Assembly (NCBI GenBank): GCA_002293295.1
Contig: DBCY01000126.1
Coordinates: forward strand, 924 to 17,464
Reading direction: 5' to 3'
Source of the DNA: Ruminococcus sp. UBA946
GTDB taxonomy: Bacteria > Bacillota > Clostridia > Oscillospirales > Ruminococcaceae
Length of the DNA stretch: 16,541 nt
Part shown: in pieces, positions 6,082 through 12,533 of the stretch
How the letters are laid out: each line of letters opens with the position of its first letter
Numbering within the stretch: position 1 is the first letter of the stretch
Program-made: the position numbers and the translations under genes
The notes under the pieces: model-generated
What the model saw: the letters and a program-made list of their open reading frames with translations, nothing else
Databases searched by the model: none
What the model was told of the DNA's origin: nothing

Positions 6082-6783
6082 TTACTCTTCTCTGGGGTCT
6101 ATGTACTTAACTGCGCCGTCCTCGGCTGAAAAGCGTCCGTAGGTGCCGATATTGCCGTTATAAGCTTCGGTCGGGTTCTTTCCGTGACGAATATCTTCAA
6201 GCATCTTTCCGACCTTAACGAATTTATAGCCGCACGGCTGGTCGTTTTCATCAACGGCAACCTGGAGTATATACCCCTCCGCCATTTCAAGGTAACGCAC
6301 GCCCTTTGCCCCTGTCGAGAAAATAGTGCCTACCTGCGAGCGGAGCCCCTTGCCGAGGTCTTCAAGACCCGCGCCTATCGGAAGCCCGTTTTCGGAAAAG
6401 GCAGTCTGGGTTCTTCCGTAAACAATCTGGAGGAAAAGTTCCCTCATCGCAACATTAATCGCGTCGCAGACAAGGTCGGTATTCAGCGCTTCAAGGATGG
6501 TTTTTCCGGTCAGGATTTCGCCTGCCATAGCGGCTGAGTGAGTCATTCCCGAGCATCCGAGCGTTTCAACCAGAGCCTCCTCTATAATACCGCTCTTTAC
6601 GTTTAAAGTAAGCTTGCAGCATCCCTGCTGGGGAGCGCACCAGCCGATACCGTGGGTAAGCCCGGAAATATCACTGACATCATAAGCCTTTACCCAGGCG
6701 CCCTCTTCGGGAATCGGGGCGGGACCGTGGTTCGGACCTTTTTTGAGAGTACACATTCTCTCTACTTCATGAGAATACATCAT
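6082..6783 (-). CDS. NifU/IscU-like iron-sulfur scaffold-type protein
   Basis: A 233-residue protein whose central part (about 43-125) resembles the IscU/NifU scaffold fold. Cysteines sit in GWCAPQQGCC (C49, C55, C56), then LGCSGM (C77), then C106. Classic scaffolds use three cysteines to hold a nascent cluster. The spacing here is not the standard one, and the protein is much longer than IscU (about 130), with an extra C-terminal half (about 130-233) of unknown role. It is first in the operon, under the promoter at 6840-6868, with AAGGAG 13 bases before the first of two adjacent ATGs (6783 and 6780). Its partner downstream is the GGGtGRT gene. It may be a dedicated scaffold or cluster carrier for that protein rather than a general one. 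Confidence 0.75.
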   Translation of the reverse strand: MMYSHEVERMCTLKKGPNHGPAPIPEEGAWVKAYDVSDISGLTHGIGWCAPQQGCCKLTLNVKSGIIEEALVETLGCSGMTHSAAMAGEILTGKTILEALNTDLVCDAINVAMRELFLQIVYGRTQTAFSENGLPIGAGLEDLGKGLRSQVGTIFSTGAKGVRYLEMAEGYILQVAVDENDQPCGYKFVKVGKMLEDIRHGKNPTEAYNGNIGTYGRFSAEDGAVKYIDPREE

Positions 6784-6839
6784 ACTTATCGCATAACTCC
6801 TTTTTTAAAATTTAGGATAATGAACAATCATACTTTATA

Positions 6840-6868
6840 ATTATATAACATTTCACGGGATAAATCAA
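6840..6868 (-). promoter_or_regulatory. Promoter of the scaffold/GGGtGRT operon
   Basis: On the minus strand, TTGATT (6863-6868) and a perfect TATAAT (6840-6845) are 17 bases apart, about 50 bases before the ATG at 6783. No IscR-type or other clear operator was seen next to it. Confidence 0.7.
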
Positions 6869-6951
6869 GTTAAATTTTCTATATTAAATACAAATATCAG
6901 GCATTTCCAATATGGCAGAGGGTCAGGGTTGCACGCGGCGAATATTGAATA

Positions 6952-7746
6952 TTATAACCCGCCAACGAATGATAATGTAATTGCAGCTGCTTGTGCACCT
7001 GCTTTCATAGCGGAACGAATGTCATTGTGTAATAAAAAGTCAACTATAAAAGCCCCCTGATATGAATCCCCGCAGCCTGTCGTATCAACAACTTTTTCCA
7101 CTTTTTTTGCTTCCTGGAAATACTCTTCACCATTTTTATAAGCGAAACTGCCATTTTCACCCATTGTTGCAATAAATACTGCAGGGTATTCGGCGGACCA
7201 CTTCTTTAATAATGGTAAGCTTTCCGTTTTCGCGCTTAGGAAAAATAAATCAACTGCGGATAAAAATTCACGCCATTTATTATTAGGGGTATGGTCTGAA
7301 AAATCCACCGCAAGCAGGAACTCTGAATTACGCTTTATATTAATAATATGCTTGAAAGCCGGGTCCCAGGCAGTTGTTGCGACAACGTCAAATTCTTTAA
7401 GAAACGCTTCGTCGTCAGGCGATAATTTATAAACATCATATACGCCGCCGTTCCAGCTGTCGTCTCTTTCGTATCTGTCGCCGTCCTCTGTGAGGTATAA
7501 TTTATTGCTTGCGGTATTACCCTCAACCTCATAAAGCCTTTCGCGGTTTATATTGAATTCATCAGCCTTTTCTTTTATTTTTTCCGCATATATATCTGTT
7601 CCGATATTGCCCATCAAATAAACATCGGCTTTCTTTGTTTTTGAACAAGCCGCGGCTAAATTAAGCGAATTCCCTCCTGCCGTTATTATTCCTTTTTCGG
7701 GGAAAATATCAACGCAGCAGAAAGTCAGTGCCAGTATTTTTTTCAT
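6952..7746 (-). CDS. PfkB-family sugar kinase, fructoselysine 6-kinase-like
   Basis: A 264-residue ribokinase-fold enzyme that transfers phosphate from ATP to a sugar. The N-terminal substrate motif is AGGNSLNLA (23-31), and the C-terminal PfkB signature DTTGCGDSYQGAF (221-233) carries the likely catalytic base D227. Length and several stretches match FrlD (CVDIFP at 11-16, AVDFSD at 146-151, TMGENGS at 194-200). FrlD phosphorylates fructoselysine, an Amadori product abundant in heated food. The usual partner deglycase (FrlB) and a transporter are not beside it, so substrate is uncertain; other small PfkB kinases share this pattern. The ATG has GAGG 8 bases upstream, and the gene is transcribed alone from the promoter at 7819-7847. 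Confidence 0.8.
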   Translation of the reverse strand: MKKILALTFCCVDIFPEKGIITAGGNSLNLAAACSKTKKADVYLMGNIGTDIYAEKIKEKADEFNINRERLYEVEGNTASNKLYLTEDGDRYERDDSWNGGVYDVYKLSPDDEAFLKEFDVVATTAWDPAFKHIINIKRNSEFLLAVDFSDHTPNNKWREFLSAVDLFFLSAKTESLPLLKKWSAEYPAVFIATMGENGSFAYKNGEEYFQEAKKVEKVVDTTGCGDSYQGAFIVDFLLHNDIRSAMKAGAQAAAITLSFVGGL

Positions 7747-7763
7747 AGGTTTATCCTCACTGT

Positions 7764-7780
7764 TAAACTAAATCAGTTTA
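7764..7780. promoter_or_regulatory. Possible operator in the PfkB leader
   Basis: TAAACT (7764-7769) and AGTTTA (7775-7780) form a perfect 6-bp inverted repeat with a 5-base spacer. It lies between the predicted start site and the ribosome site of the PfkB gene, where a bound repressor would block transcription. No regulator gene is adjacent. Confidence 0.4.
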
Positions 7781-7818
7781 TATGTTTTAAGTAAATAAAA
7801 ACCACTCGTGTTACTGCC

Positions 7819-7847
7819 ATTATACCATTGAAAAAAGATGAAGTCAA
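7819..7847 (-). promoter_or_regulatory. Promoter of the PfkB kinase gene
   Basis: On the minus strand, TTGACT (7842-7847) and a perfect TATAAT (7819-7824) are 17 bases apart. The expected start is near 7812, leaving a leader of about 65 bases that contains the inverted repeat at 7764-7780. Confidence 0.75.
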
Positions 7848-8005
7848 ATATAATTTAAGACCCCTGCGGCAGAAAAATTTCAACCCCCCTGCATTTACAT
7901 TATAAACAAATGCCGTTGCCATACGGTGTTAAGCATATTCCGATTATCCTGAGGGCATTATATAAACCCTACACATTTTCATGAATACAGCATAGTATAT
8001 TTCAA

Positions 8006-8040
8006 GGAGCAAAAGCTGCCAATATTATGCATTTTGCTCC
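8006..8040 (+). repeat. Hairpin upstream of the DUF3343 gene
   Basis: GGAGCAAAA (8006-8014) and TTTTGCTCC (8032-8040) pair perfectly over 9 bp around a 17-base loop, 56 bases before the DUF3343 start. The stretch after it (ATAATACATTTTATG) is too mixed for a good terminator. A leader structure or attenuator is possible. The spacer from 7848 to 8005 shows no other clear signal. Confidence 0.45.
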
Positions 8041-8096
8041 ATAATACATTTTATGTATCTATGGATACCATTCATAAGATGAAAGGAAATCCTGCC

Positions 8097-8312
8097 ATGA
8101 AAAAATACACAATAGCGTTCGGGTCTGTGACAACAGCTATAAAAGCGCAGTCCGTCCTTGCCAAGAACAGTATCAGCACGGAAGTCGTCAGAACGCCGAA
8201 AAACCTTTCTTCCGGATGCGGATACAGCTTAGTGGGTTACGGCGACATATTAAGGGCAACCGAAATTCTTGACAGGCACAGGCTGGTTTACAAATCCGTA
8301 ATGGAAGGGTAA
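8097..8312 (+). CDS. DUF3343 protein, putative sulfur/selenium carrier
   Basis: A 71-residue protein starting at the ATG at 8097, which has AAAGGA 9-10 bases upstream. An in-frame TTG at 8034 would add 21 residues but lies inside a hairpin and lacks a ribosome site. DUF3343 members are small, have a ferredoxin-like outline, and carry a conserved SS(S/G)CG motif. Here that is LSSGCGYSL (37-45), with C41 the likely carrier cysteine, followed by ILRATEIL. The family is proposed to carry persulfide or selenide sulfur. The next gene is a cysteine desulfurase on the same strand, the natural donor of such sulfur. Family call is good; the chemistry is inferred from genomic association. Confidence 0.8.
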   Translation: MKKYTIAFGSVTTAIKAQSVLAKNSISTEVVRTPKNLSSGCGYSLVGYGDILRATEILDRHRLVYKSVMEG

Positions 8313-8367
8313 AAAACCAAACAGTTTCTTTAGGATTTTTTATTTCTTATACTAATTCTCAAAGGTG

Positions 8368-8406
8368 AGGCGTATTGAATTTAATATAATGGGGTTCGAT
8401 ACGCCT
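8368..8406 (+). repeat. 12-bp stem-loop between DUF3343 and desulfurase genes
   Basis: AGGCGTATTGAA (8368-8379) and TTCGATACGCCT (8395-8406) form a 12-bp stem with one wobble pair and a 15-base loop containing TATAAT (8385-8390). There is no T-run, so a simple terminator is unlikely. It could be an operator over a promoter of the desulfurase gene or an mRNA processing/stability element. Confidence 0.5.
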
Positions 8407-8531
8407 TGACTGTTATTTATATTATTTAACAGGATATAAGCCGTTTATGATAATGCCGGAGGTTATTGTTCGGAAAGGATGGTCATAATTATAAACGCGG
8501 TAAATATTATCCGGGAAAGGACCATATACAT

Positions 8532-9671
8532 ATGCCAATAATTAATTTTGATAATTCCGCGACATCGTTCCCCAAACCGATTGCCGTAAAAAACGCTGTT
8601 TTAACCGCAATGAACCAGTACGGGGGGAACCCCGGGCGGAGCGGTCACAAGCTTTCGATGGATACGGCAGCCGCCGTTTTCGGAGCGCGTCAGGAAGCCG
8701 CGGATTTCTTCGGGGCTGAAGCCGAAAACGTCGTCTTTGCGTTAAACTGCTCACATGCGCTTAATATGGCTGTCAAAGGGGTAGCAAGAAACCGTCCGGG
8801 CTGCCACATAATTATATCCTCTCTTGAGCATAATTCCGTCGCACGTCCCGTTCACGCGCTTTATTTGCAGAAAAGATGCACCTACAGTATCGCCGAGGTT
8901 TCTCATGACGACGATATAACTATTGATAATATCAGACGGCTTATCCGCAGAAATACCGCTATAATTGTTTTTACTTTGGGAAGCAATGTCACGGGGCAGA
9001 TTACCCCCTTCAAAAGAATCGGAGAGCTTTGTTCAAGGAACGGCATCTGCTTCATAGGCGACGCCGCACAGATTGCCGGAGTCCGTCCCGTTAAATTATC
9101 CGACGGAATAAATATTATCTGCACCTCGGGGCATAAATCGCTGTACGGTCTTACCGGAACCGGACTTTTAATTTCAGACGGCAGATACGTTATACACCCG
9201 ATAATGGAGGGCGGAACGGGCAGTACGTCGCTGGAGCTTACACAGCCGGATTTTCTGCCCGACAGCCTTGAATCGGGTACGGTTAATACGGTTGGAGCAA
9301 TAACGCTTGGCGAAGGAATTAAATTTGTCAATAAAACGGGTATCCAGACGATTTATCAGCATGAAACACTGCTTTGCGACAGGTTTATCAGCCGCATGTT
9401 AAAATTCCCCTCCGTTAAAATATGCCGTGACAGCCGCATAAAAGATTATCTGCCCGTCGTTTCCTTTAACATAGACGGTCTGACCGCAAATGAGGCGGGC
9501 AATCTTTTAAGCGACAAGGGCTTTGCCCTTAGGGGAGGTCTTCACTGTTCGGGACTGGCGCATAATTACCTTAAAACATCCCCGAACGGAACAGTGCGGT
9601 TTTCCCCTTCGGCATTCAATAACGAACGCGAGGTTGATATGCTGGTGAACGCAATAGAATGTATAGTATAA
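8532..9671 (+). CDS. Cysteine desulfurase, class V aminotransferase family (EF2568 type)
   Basis: A 379-residue PLP enzyme that takes sulfur from cysteine (possibly selenium from selenocysteine) and holds it as an enzyme persulfide. The start at 8532 (MPIINFDNSATSFPKP) has AAAGGA 10 bases upstream; an in-frame TTG at 8466 only adds a non-conserved stretch. Key residues are the PLP-stacking His in LEHNSV (H100), the Asp of GDAAQ (D177), and the Schiff-base lysine in SGHKSLYG (K202). The catalytic cysteine in RGGLHCSGLAH is C339. This short-loop form resembles the group often found with DUF3343, and in some genomes with SelD and selenium-dependent molybdenum hydroxylases. None of those last genes is in view, so a general or tRNA/cluster sulfur role remains possible. 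Confidence 0.88.
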   Translation: MPIINFDNSATSFPKPIAVKNAVLTAMNQYGGNPGRSGHKLSMDTAAAVFGARQEAADFFGAEAENVVFALNCSHALNMAVKGVARNRPGCHIIISSLEHNSVARPVHALYLQKRCTYSIAEVSHDDDITIDNIRRLIRRNTAIIVFTLGSNVTGQITPFKRIGELCSRNGICFIGDAAQIAGVRPVKLSDGINIICTSGHKSLYGLTGTGLLISDGRYVIHPIMEGGTGSTSLELTQPDFLPDSLESGTVNTVGAITLGEGIKFVNKTGIQTIYQHETLLCDRFISRMLKFPSVKICRDSRIKDYLPVVSFNIDGLTANEAGNLLSDKGFALRGGLHCSGLAHNYLKTSPNGTVRFSPSAFNNEREVDMLVNAIECIV

Positions 9672-9693
9672 TTTTATATAATGCGTACTGAAC

Positions 9694-9743
9694 AATTACA
9701 CATTTCGTGTAATTATTCACGGAAACAGACTTGCCTGTTTCCG
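9694..9743. repeat. Two perfect hairpins after the desulfurase gene
   Basis: AATTACAC/GTGTAATT (9694-9701, 9707-9714; 5-base loop) is followed at once by CGGAAACAG/CTGTTTCCG (9720-9728, 9735-9743; 6-base loop). Neither has a good T-run. They may be 3'-end structures or part of the repetitive spacer that extends to 9976. Confidence 0.55.
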
Positions 9744-9781
9744 GTTGGGGGTAACCGTATAATTATCATTATACACAAAAA

Positions 9782-9886
9782 CGCAGGGGCAGCCCTATGC
9801 GGCCGACCATTATAATAAATTATTAATACTAATTCCAATTAAATATGTTATTCCGCAAAAAATCGGGACGCCACGCAGGGCGTCCC
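9782..9886. repeat. REP-like palindromic intergenic sequences
   Basis: Two GC-rich imperfect palindromes in an AT-rich spacer. One has CGCAGGG pairing with CCC-TA-TGCG (9782-9801, 2-base bulge). The other is GGGACGCC/GGCGTCCC (9865-9872, 9879-9886). GC-rich palindromes followed by CCTACA are often scattered between genes in gut Clostridia genomes. Copies elsewhere cannot be checked here. No gene is visible in 9672-9976. Confidence 0.5.
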
Positions 9887-9941
9887 CTACATATTATTTG
9901 TGCATTTTTCAATTATTCAGCAGACATTATATAGTTCTGTC

Positions 9942-9966
9942 AGCGCCGCCGTAAGACGGCGCTTTT
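9942..9966 (+). terminator. GC-rich terminator on the plus strand
   Basis: AGCGCCG (9942-9948) and CGGCGCT (9957-9963) form a 7-bp GC-rich stem with an 8-base loop, then TTTTGAATT. It would stop plus-strand transcription before the convergent SPFH gene ending at 9977. On the minus strand there is no T-run. Confidence 0.6.
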
Positions 9967-9976
9967 GAATTACTGA

Positions 9977-11347
9977 TTAATTGCTCAAATCCCCGTCGTC
10001 AAAAGGGTCGCCGCATTCGGGGCAGTATTTCGGCGGCTTGGACGGGTCGGAGGGCTCCCAGCCGCATTTGTCGCATTTATACTGGGGAACCCCGGCGGGC
10101 TTGGGTTTTCCGCATTCCATACAGAATCTGCCCTTATTGACGGTTCCGCATGAACAGCTCCATCCGTTTTGCTCCGGACGGGGCTTTGCGCATTCCGTGC
10201 AGTATTTCCCCGTATTTCCGGAATTACCGCAGGAACATATCCAGCCGTCCTGCTGTTTTTGCTGTGATACCGAAACGGGAGCAGGGTCAGCCGCATGCTG
10301 CGCCGCAGCTTCCTGTTGTTTTTGCTGGGCGCTCATCTGGAAAAGGCTCTGAGCGTTTATTCCTCCGGCGTTCGCCGCCATATTCATACCCATAAACGCC
10401 ATTGCGGGTCCGGCGTTCTGGTTTGCGGCGGCTGATTTCATAGCCTCAGCCTGAGCCATGACAAGCGTTCCCGCCGCCATGTCAGCCCTGCCCATAACAG
10501 CCGTGCGTTGTAAATCCTTAATAAGCTCCTGGTCTTCGTCAGAGGGGGCAAGGTTACTGAAAGCAAAGGATATTACTTCAATCCCCCTGAGTTCGCTCCA
10601 CTTTTTACTGAGAACCTCGTTTATTGTCAGTGAAAATTCCTCCGCCGTTTCGGGCGCCATTAAAGAAGTATACCGTATACCCTTGGCGGAAATCTTGCCG
10701 AACGCCGGTCTGAGCGCGTCAATAAACTCGGACTTCAGCTGACTGTCAATCTGCTCTCGTTTGTATACCGAATCGACATTGCCGGTAACATTGGTATAAA
10801 AAAGCATCGGGTTTGTTATACGGTAGCTGTATTCGCCGTAGCACTGGATTGAAATATCCATATCAAGTCCTATGTTAGTATCTACGACGCGGAAAGGTAT
10901 GGGGTTGGATGTACCGAACCGGTTACCCATTATTTCCTTAGTGTTGAAATAGTATACCCTCTGGTCCTTACCCGTTTCGCCGCCGAAAGTAAAGCGTTTT
11001 CCGATACTTTTGAATACACCGGGTATGGATTCGCTTAAACTGCCGTTCAGAATTGACGGCTCGGTGGATGAATCATATGTAAACTCACCCGGTTCGGCGC
11101 AAAGCTCGACTACCTTTCCCTGTTCGACTATAATCATGCACTGCCCGTCCGCGACGGCAATAACGGAACCGTTTGAAATTACGTTATCGCTCCCCTTCGT
11201 ATTCGCCGCTTGAGAACCCGAACCCGTACGCTTCTGCCCCTTTGTTATAAGCACGTTTGCGGGCAGAGCGCCGCAGTAGAAAAATTCCTTCCACTGTTCG
11301 GCAAAAGTATCCTTAACCGCACCTTTTAAAGCCTTTATTAATCCCAT
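9977..11347 (-). CDS. SPFH/Band-7 protein with three zinc ribbons (YdjI-like)
   Basis: A 456-residue protein from the ATG at 11347 (MGLIKALKGAV; GGGTGG 5 bases upstream). A GTG three codons earlier is poorly placed. The opening and the QWKEFFYC block resemble Bacillus YdjI ('virion core-like') proteins. The SPFH fold covers about residues 25-285, ending in a helix with AVMGRADMAAG. A linker rich in Ala, Gln and Met (about 290-365) resembles SPFH oligomerisation tails. Three zinc ribbons follow: C371/C373/C383/C386, C398/C400/C409/C412 and C425/C428/C442/C445. SPFH proteins scaffold membrane microdomains; no transmembrane helix is visible. It lies 184 bases after the Tim44-like gene, with a terminator between, so it likely has its own promoter, which I could not place confidently. 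Confidence 0.85.
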   Translation of the reverse strand: MGLIKALKGAVKDTFAEQWKEFFYCGALPANVLITKGQKRTGSGSQAANTKGSDNVISNGSVIAVADGQCMIIVEQGKVVELCAEPGEFTYDSSTEPSILNGSLSESIPGVFKSIGKRFTFGGETGKDQRVYYFNTKEIMGNRFGTSNPIPFRVVDTNIGLDMDISIQCYGEYSYRITNPMLFYTNVTGNVDSVYKREQIDSQLKSEFIDALRPAFGKISAKGIRYTSLMAPETAEEFSLTINEVLSKKWSELRGIEVISFAFSNLAPSDEDQELIKDLQRTAVMGRADMAAGTLVMAQAEAMKSAAANQNAGPAMAFMGMNMAANAGGINAQSLFQMSAQQKQQEAAAQHAADPAPVSVSQQKQQDGWICSCGNSGNTGKYCTECAKPRPEQNGWSCSCGTVNKGRFCMECGKPKPAGVPQYKCDKCGWEPSDPSKPPKYCPECGDPFDDGDLSN

Positions 11348-11483
11348 TTTTACCACCCATCCTTTATAATTAATTAATCTTTATAACCGGAGGACAAACA
11401 GAAAGTTTATTTCAGAATTGTAAAGATTGTGATGTCACTTTGTACTGGTACCTCATAACAGCGTTTAAAGTTATAATATAATA

Positions 11484-11511
11484 ATAAAAACCATACCGCC
11501 GCAGGCGGTAT
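11484..11511 (-). terminator. Terminator after the Tim44-like gene
   Basis: On the minus strand a perfect 8-bp stem ATACCGCC/GGCGGTAT (arms 11504-11511 and 11493-11500, 3-base loop) is followed by GGTTTTTATT. An overlapping palindrome, GGCGGTATACCGCC, makes alternative pairings possible. It separates the Tim44-like gene from the SPFH gene. Confidence 0.8.
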
Positions 11512-11531
11512 ACCGCCATTGTTAATTGGTA

Positions 11532-12476
11532 CTAGACTCCGCTTATTCCCTCGTCGACGGTATCGTTCCTGACCGTGCCGAAATCGGAAAGCACCCAGCT
11601 GTACTGACCTGTGGTAACGACGGAATCGCAGTAGCTGCATTTACCGGAAGAGGTCATTTCAAGGGGCGCGCCGCAGTTCGGGCAGTTATGACCCCTTTCG
11701 TCTTCCTTTTCGTCTTTTGTCATTATTCCCAGCGAGCGCATGAATTTCATTTTGTATTTCATATCCCACCGGGTTGTTTTGTCGCCGCGAAGGATATTTC
11801 CTGTCTTTTCGTCCTCCTGCCAGTCAATCATACGGGCGTTAAGGTAAATTGTAAGGTATTCGAACTGACTGTCCTTGTCGTAGCTGGTCATATAAGCCGT
11901 ATTTACGACCATGCTTTCATAATGGTATATTACCCCCTGTTCGATTTTTGCCTGTATTTGCCTTGTGGTGGAGTCATACAGGTTATCGTGAAGGAATACC
12001 CTGACAGGGGTTAAATCGCGTTTGCACCAGGCGGTCTGGATGTCTATGTACACCCGCTTTGTAAATGAAATAAAATCAAAGGATGAAAAATCGGGGTCAT
12101 GAGTCCTGATTATACCCTCAATCTGCTGGGTTCTGTCAGGAAGCCTTGCGTTTCCTCCCTGATTAAGATTTCTCCTTACCGTACTGTTCGGTACAGACGG
12201 CGGTGTTTTAATATTTTTCCTCCCGAATATGACAATTACAATAATTACGACAACAACAATACTGCCGATTCCGATACTTCCACCCCCCGAGCCTCCGCCG
12301 TAGTAGTAATCGTCATCGTCGTCATAATCATATCCTCCCCCGTAGTCATAATCGTAATCATAGCCTCCACCGCCTCCACCGTAGTCGTAGTCATTGGCGT
12401 CGAAAGCAGCTCCTGAAACCGAAAAGCATACCGCCGTAAGCAATACGGCAAAAAGACAAAGCAGCGCTTTTTTCAT
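11532..12476 (-). CDS. Tim44-like domain membrane protein with C-terminal zinc ribbon
   Basis: A 314-residue protein from the ATG at 12476 (AAAGGG upstream); a GTG at 12488 is in frame but worse placed. In order: signal peptide (1-23, MKKALLCLFAVLL), a low-complexity Gly/Tyr/Asp stretch (about 29-66), and a hydrophobic helix (about 69-85, GIGSIVVVVIIVIVIFG). A Tim44-like domain (about 116-250, QQIEGIIRTHDPDFS to MKFMRSLGIM) follows, then a zinc ribbon, CPNC-x11-CSYC (C265, C268, C280, C283). Tim44-like domains are cone-shaped folds that bind membranes or partner proteins; bacterial members are not known to be translocases. A cytoplasmic zinc ribbon beside an SPFH protein with three more suggests the two products work together, but that is inference. 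Confidence 0.82.
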   Translation of the reverse strand: MKKALLCLFAVLLTAVCFSVSGAAFDANDYDYGGGGGGYDYDYDYGGGYDYDDDDDYYYGGGSGGGSIGIGSIVVVVIIVIVIFGRKNIKTPPSVPNSTVRRNLNQGGNARLPDRTQQIEGIIRTHDPDFSSFDFISFTKRVYIDIQTAWCKRDLTPVRVFLHDNLYDSTTRQIQAKIEQGVIYHYESMVVNTAYMTSYDKDSQFEYLTIYLNARMIDWQEDEKTGNILRGDKTTRWDMKYKMKFMRSLGIMTKDEKEDERGHNCPNCGAPLEMTSSGKCSYCDSVVTTGQYSWVLSDFGTVRNDTVDEGISGV

Positions 12477-12533
12477 TAACACAGTCACCCTTTCATTATA
12501 TAAATATTTATCCTAGTCGGGTTAAAATGATTA

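Noticed and set aside
8034..8096. N-terminal extension of the DUF3343 gene from a TTG
   Set aside because: The TTG lies inside a perfect hairpin (8006-8040) with no ribosome site, while the ATG at 8097 has AAAGGA at good spacing and matches the usual start of the family.
8466..8531. Upstream TTG start for the cysteine desulfurase
   Set aside because: It adds 22 residues unlike the family. The ATG at 8532 has a good ribosome site and begins with the conserved FDNSATSFPKP region.
5064..9671. Possible selenocysteine (in-frame TGA) genes near the S/Se-related genes
   Set aside because: None of the reading frames here is interrupted by TGA or needs read-through; all catalytic positions are ordinary cysteines.
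9977..10296. Alternative frames rich in Cys/Pro over the SPFH zinc ribbons
   Set aside because: They are shadows of the repeated CxC/CxxC codons; only the long frame keeps regular zinc-ribbon spacing and the SPFH domain.
12099..12416. Plus-strand frame encoding a valine/isoleucine-rich stretch
   Set aside because: It is the complement of the Gly/Tyr/Asp and membrane-helix codons of the Tim44-like gene; there is no ribosome site and the sense gene is clear.
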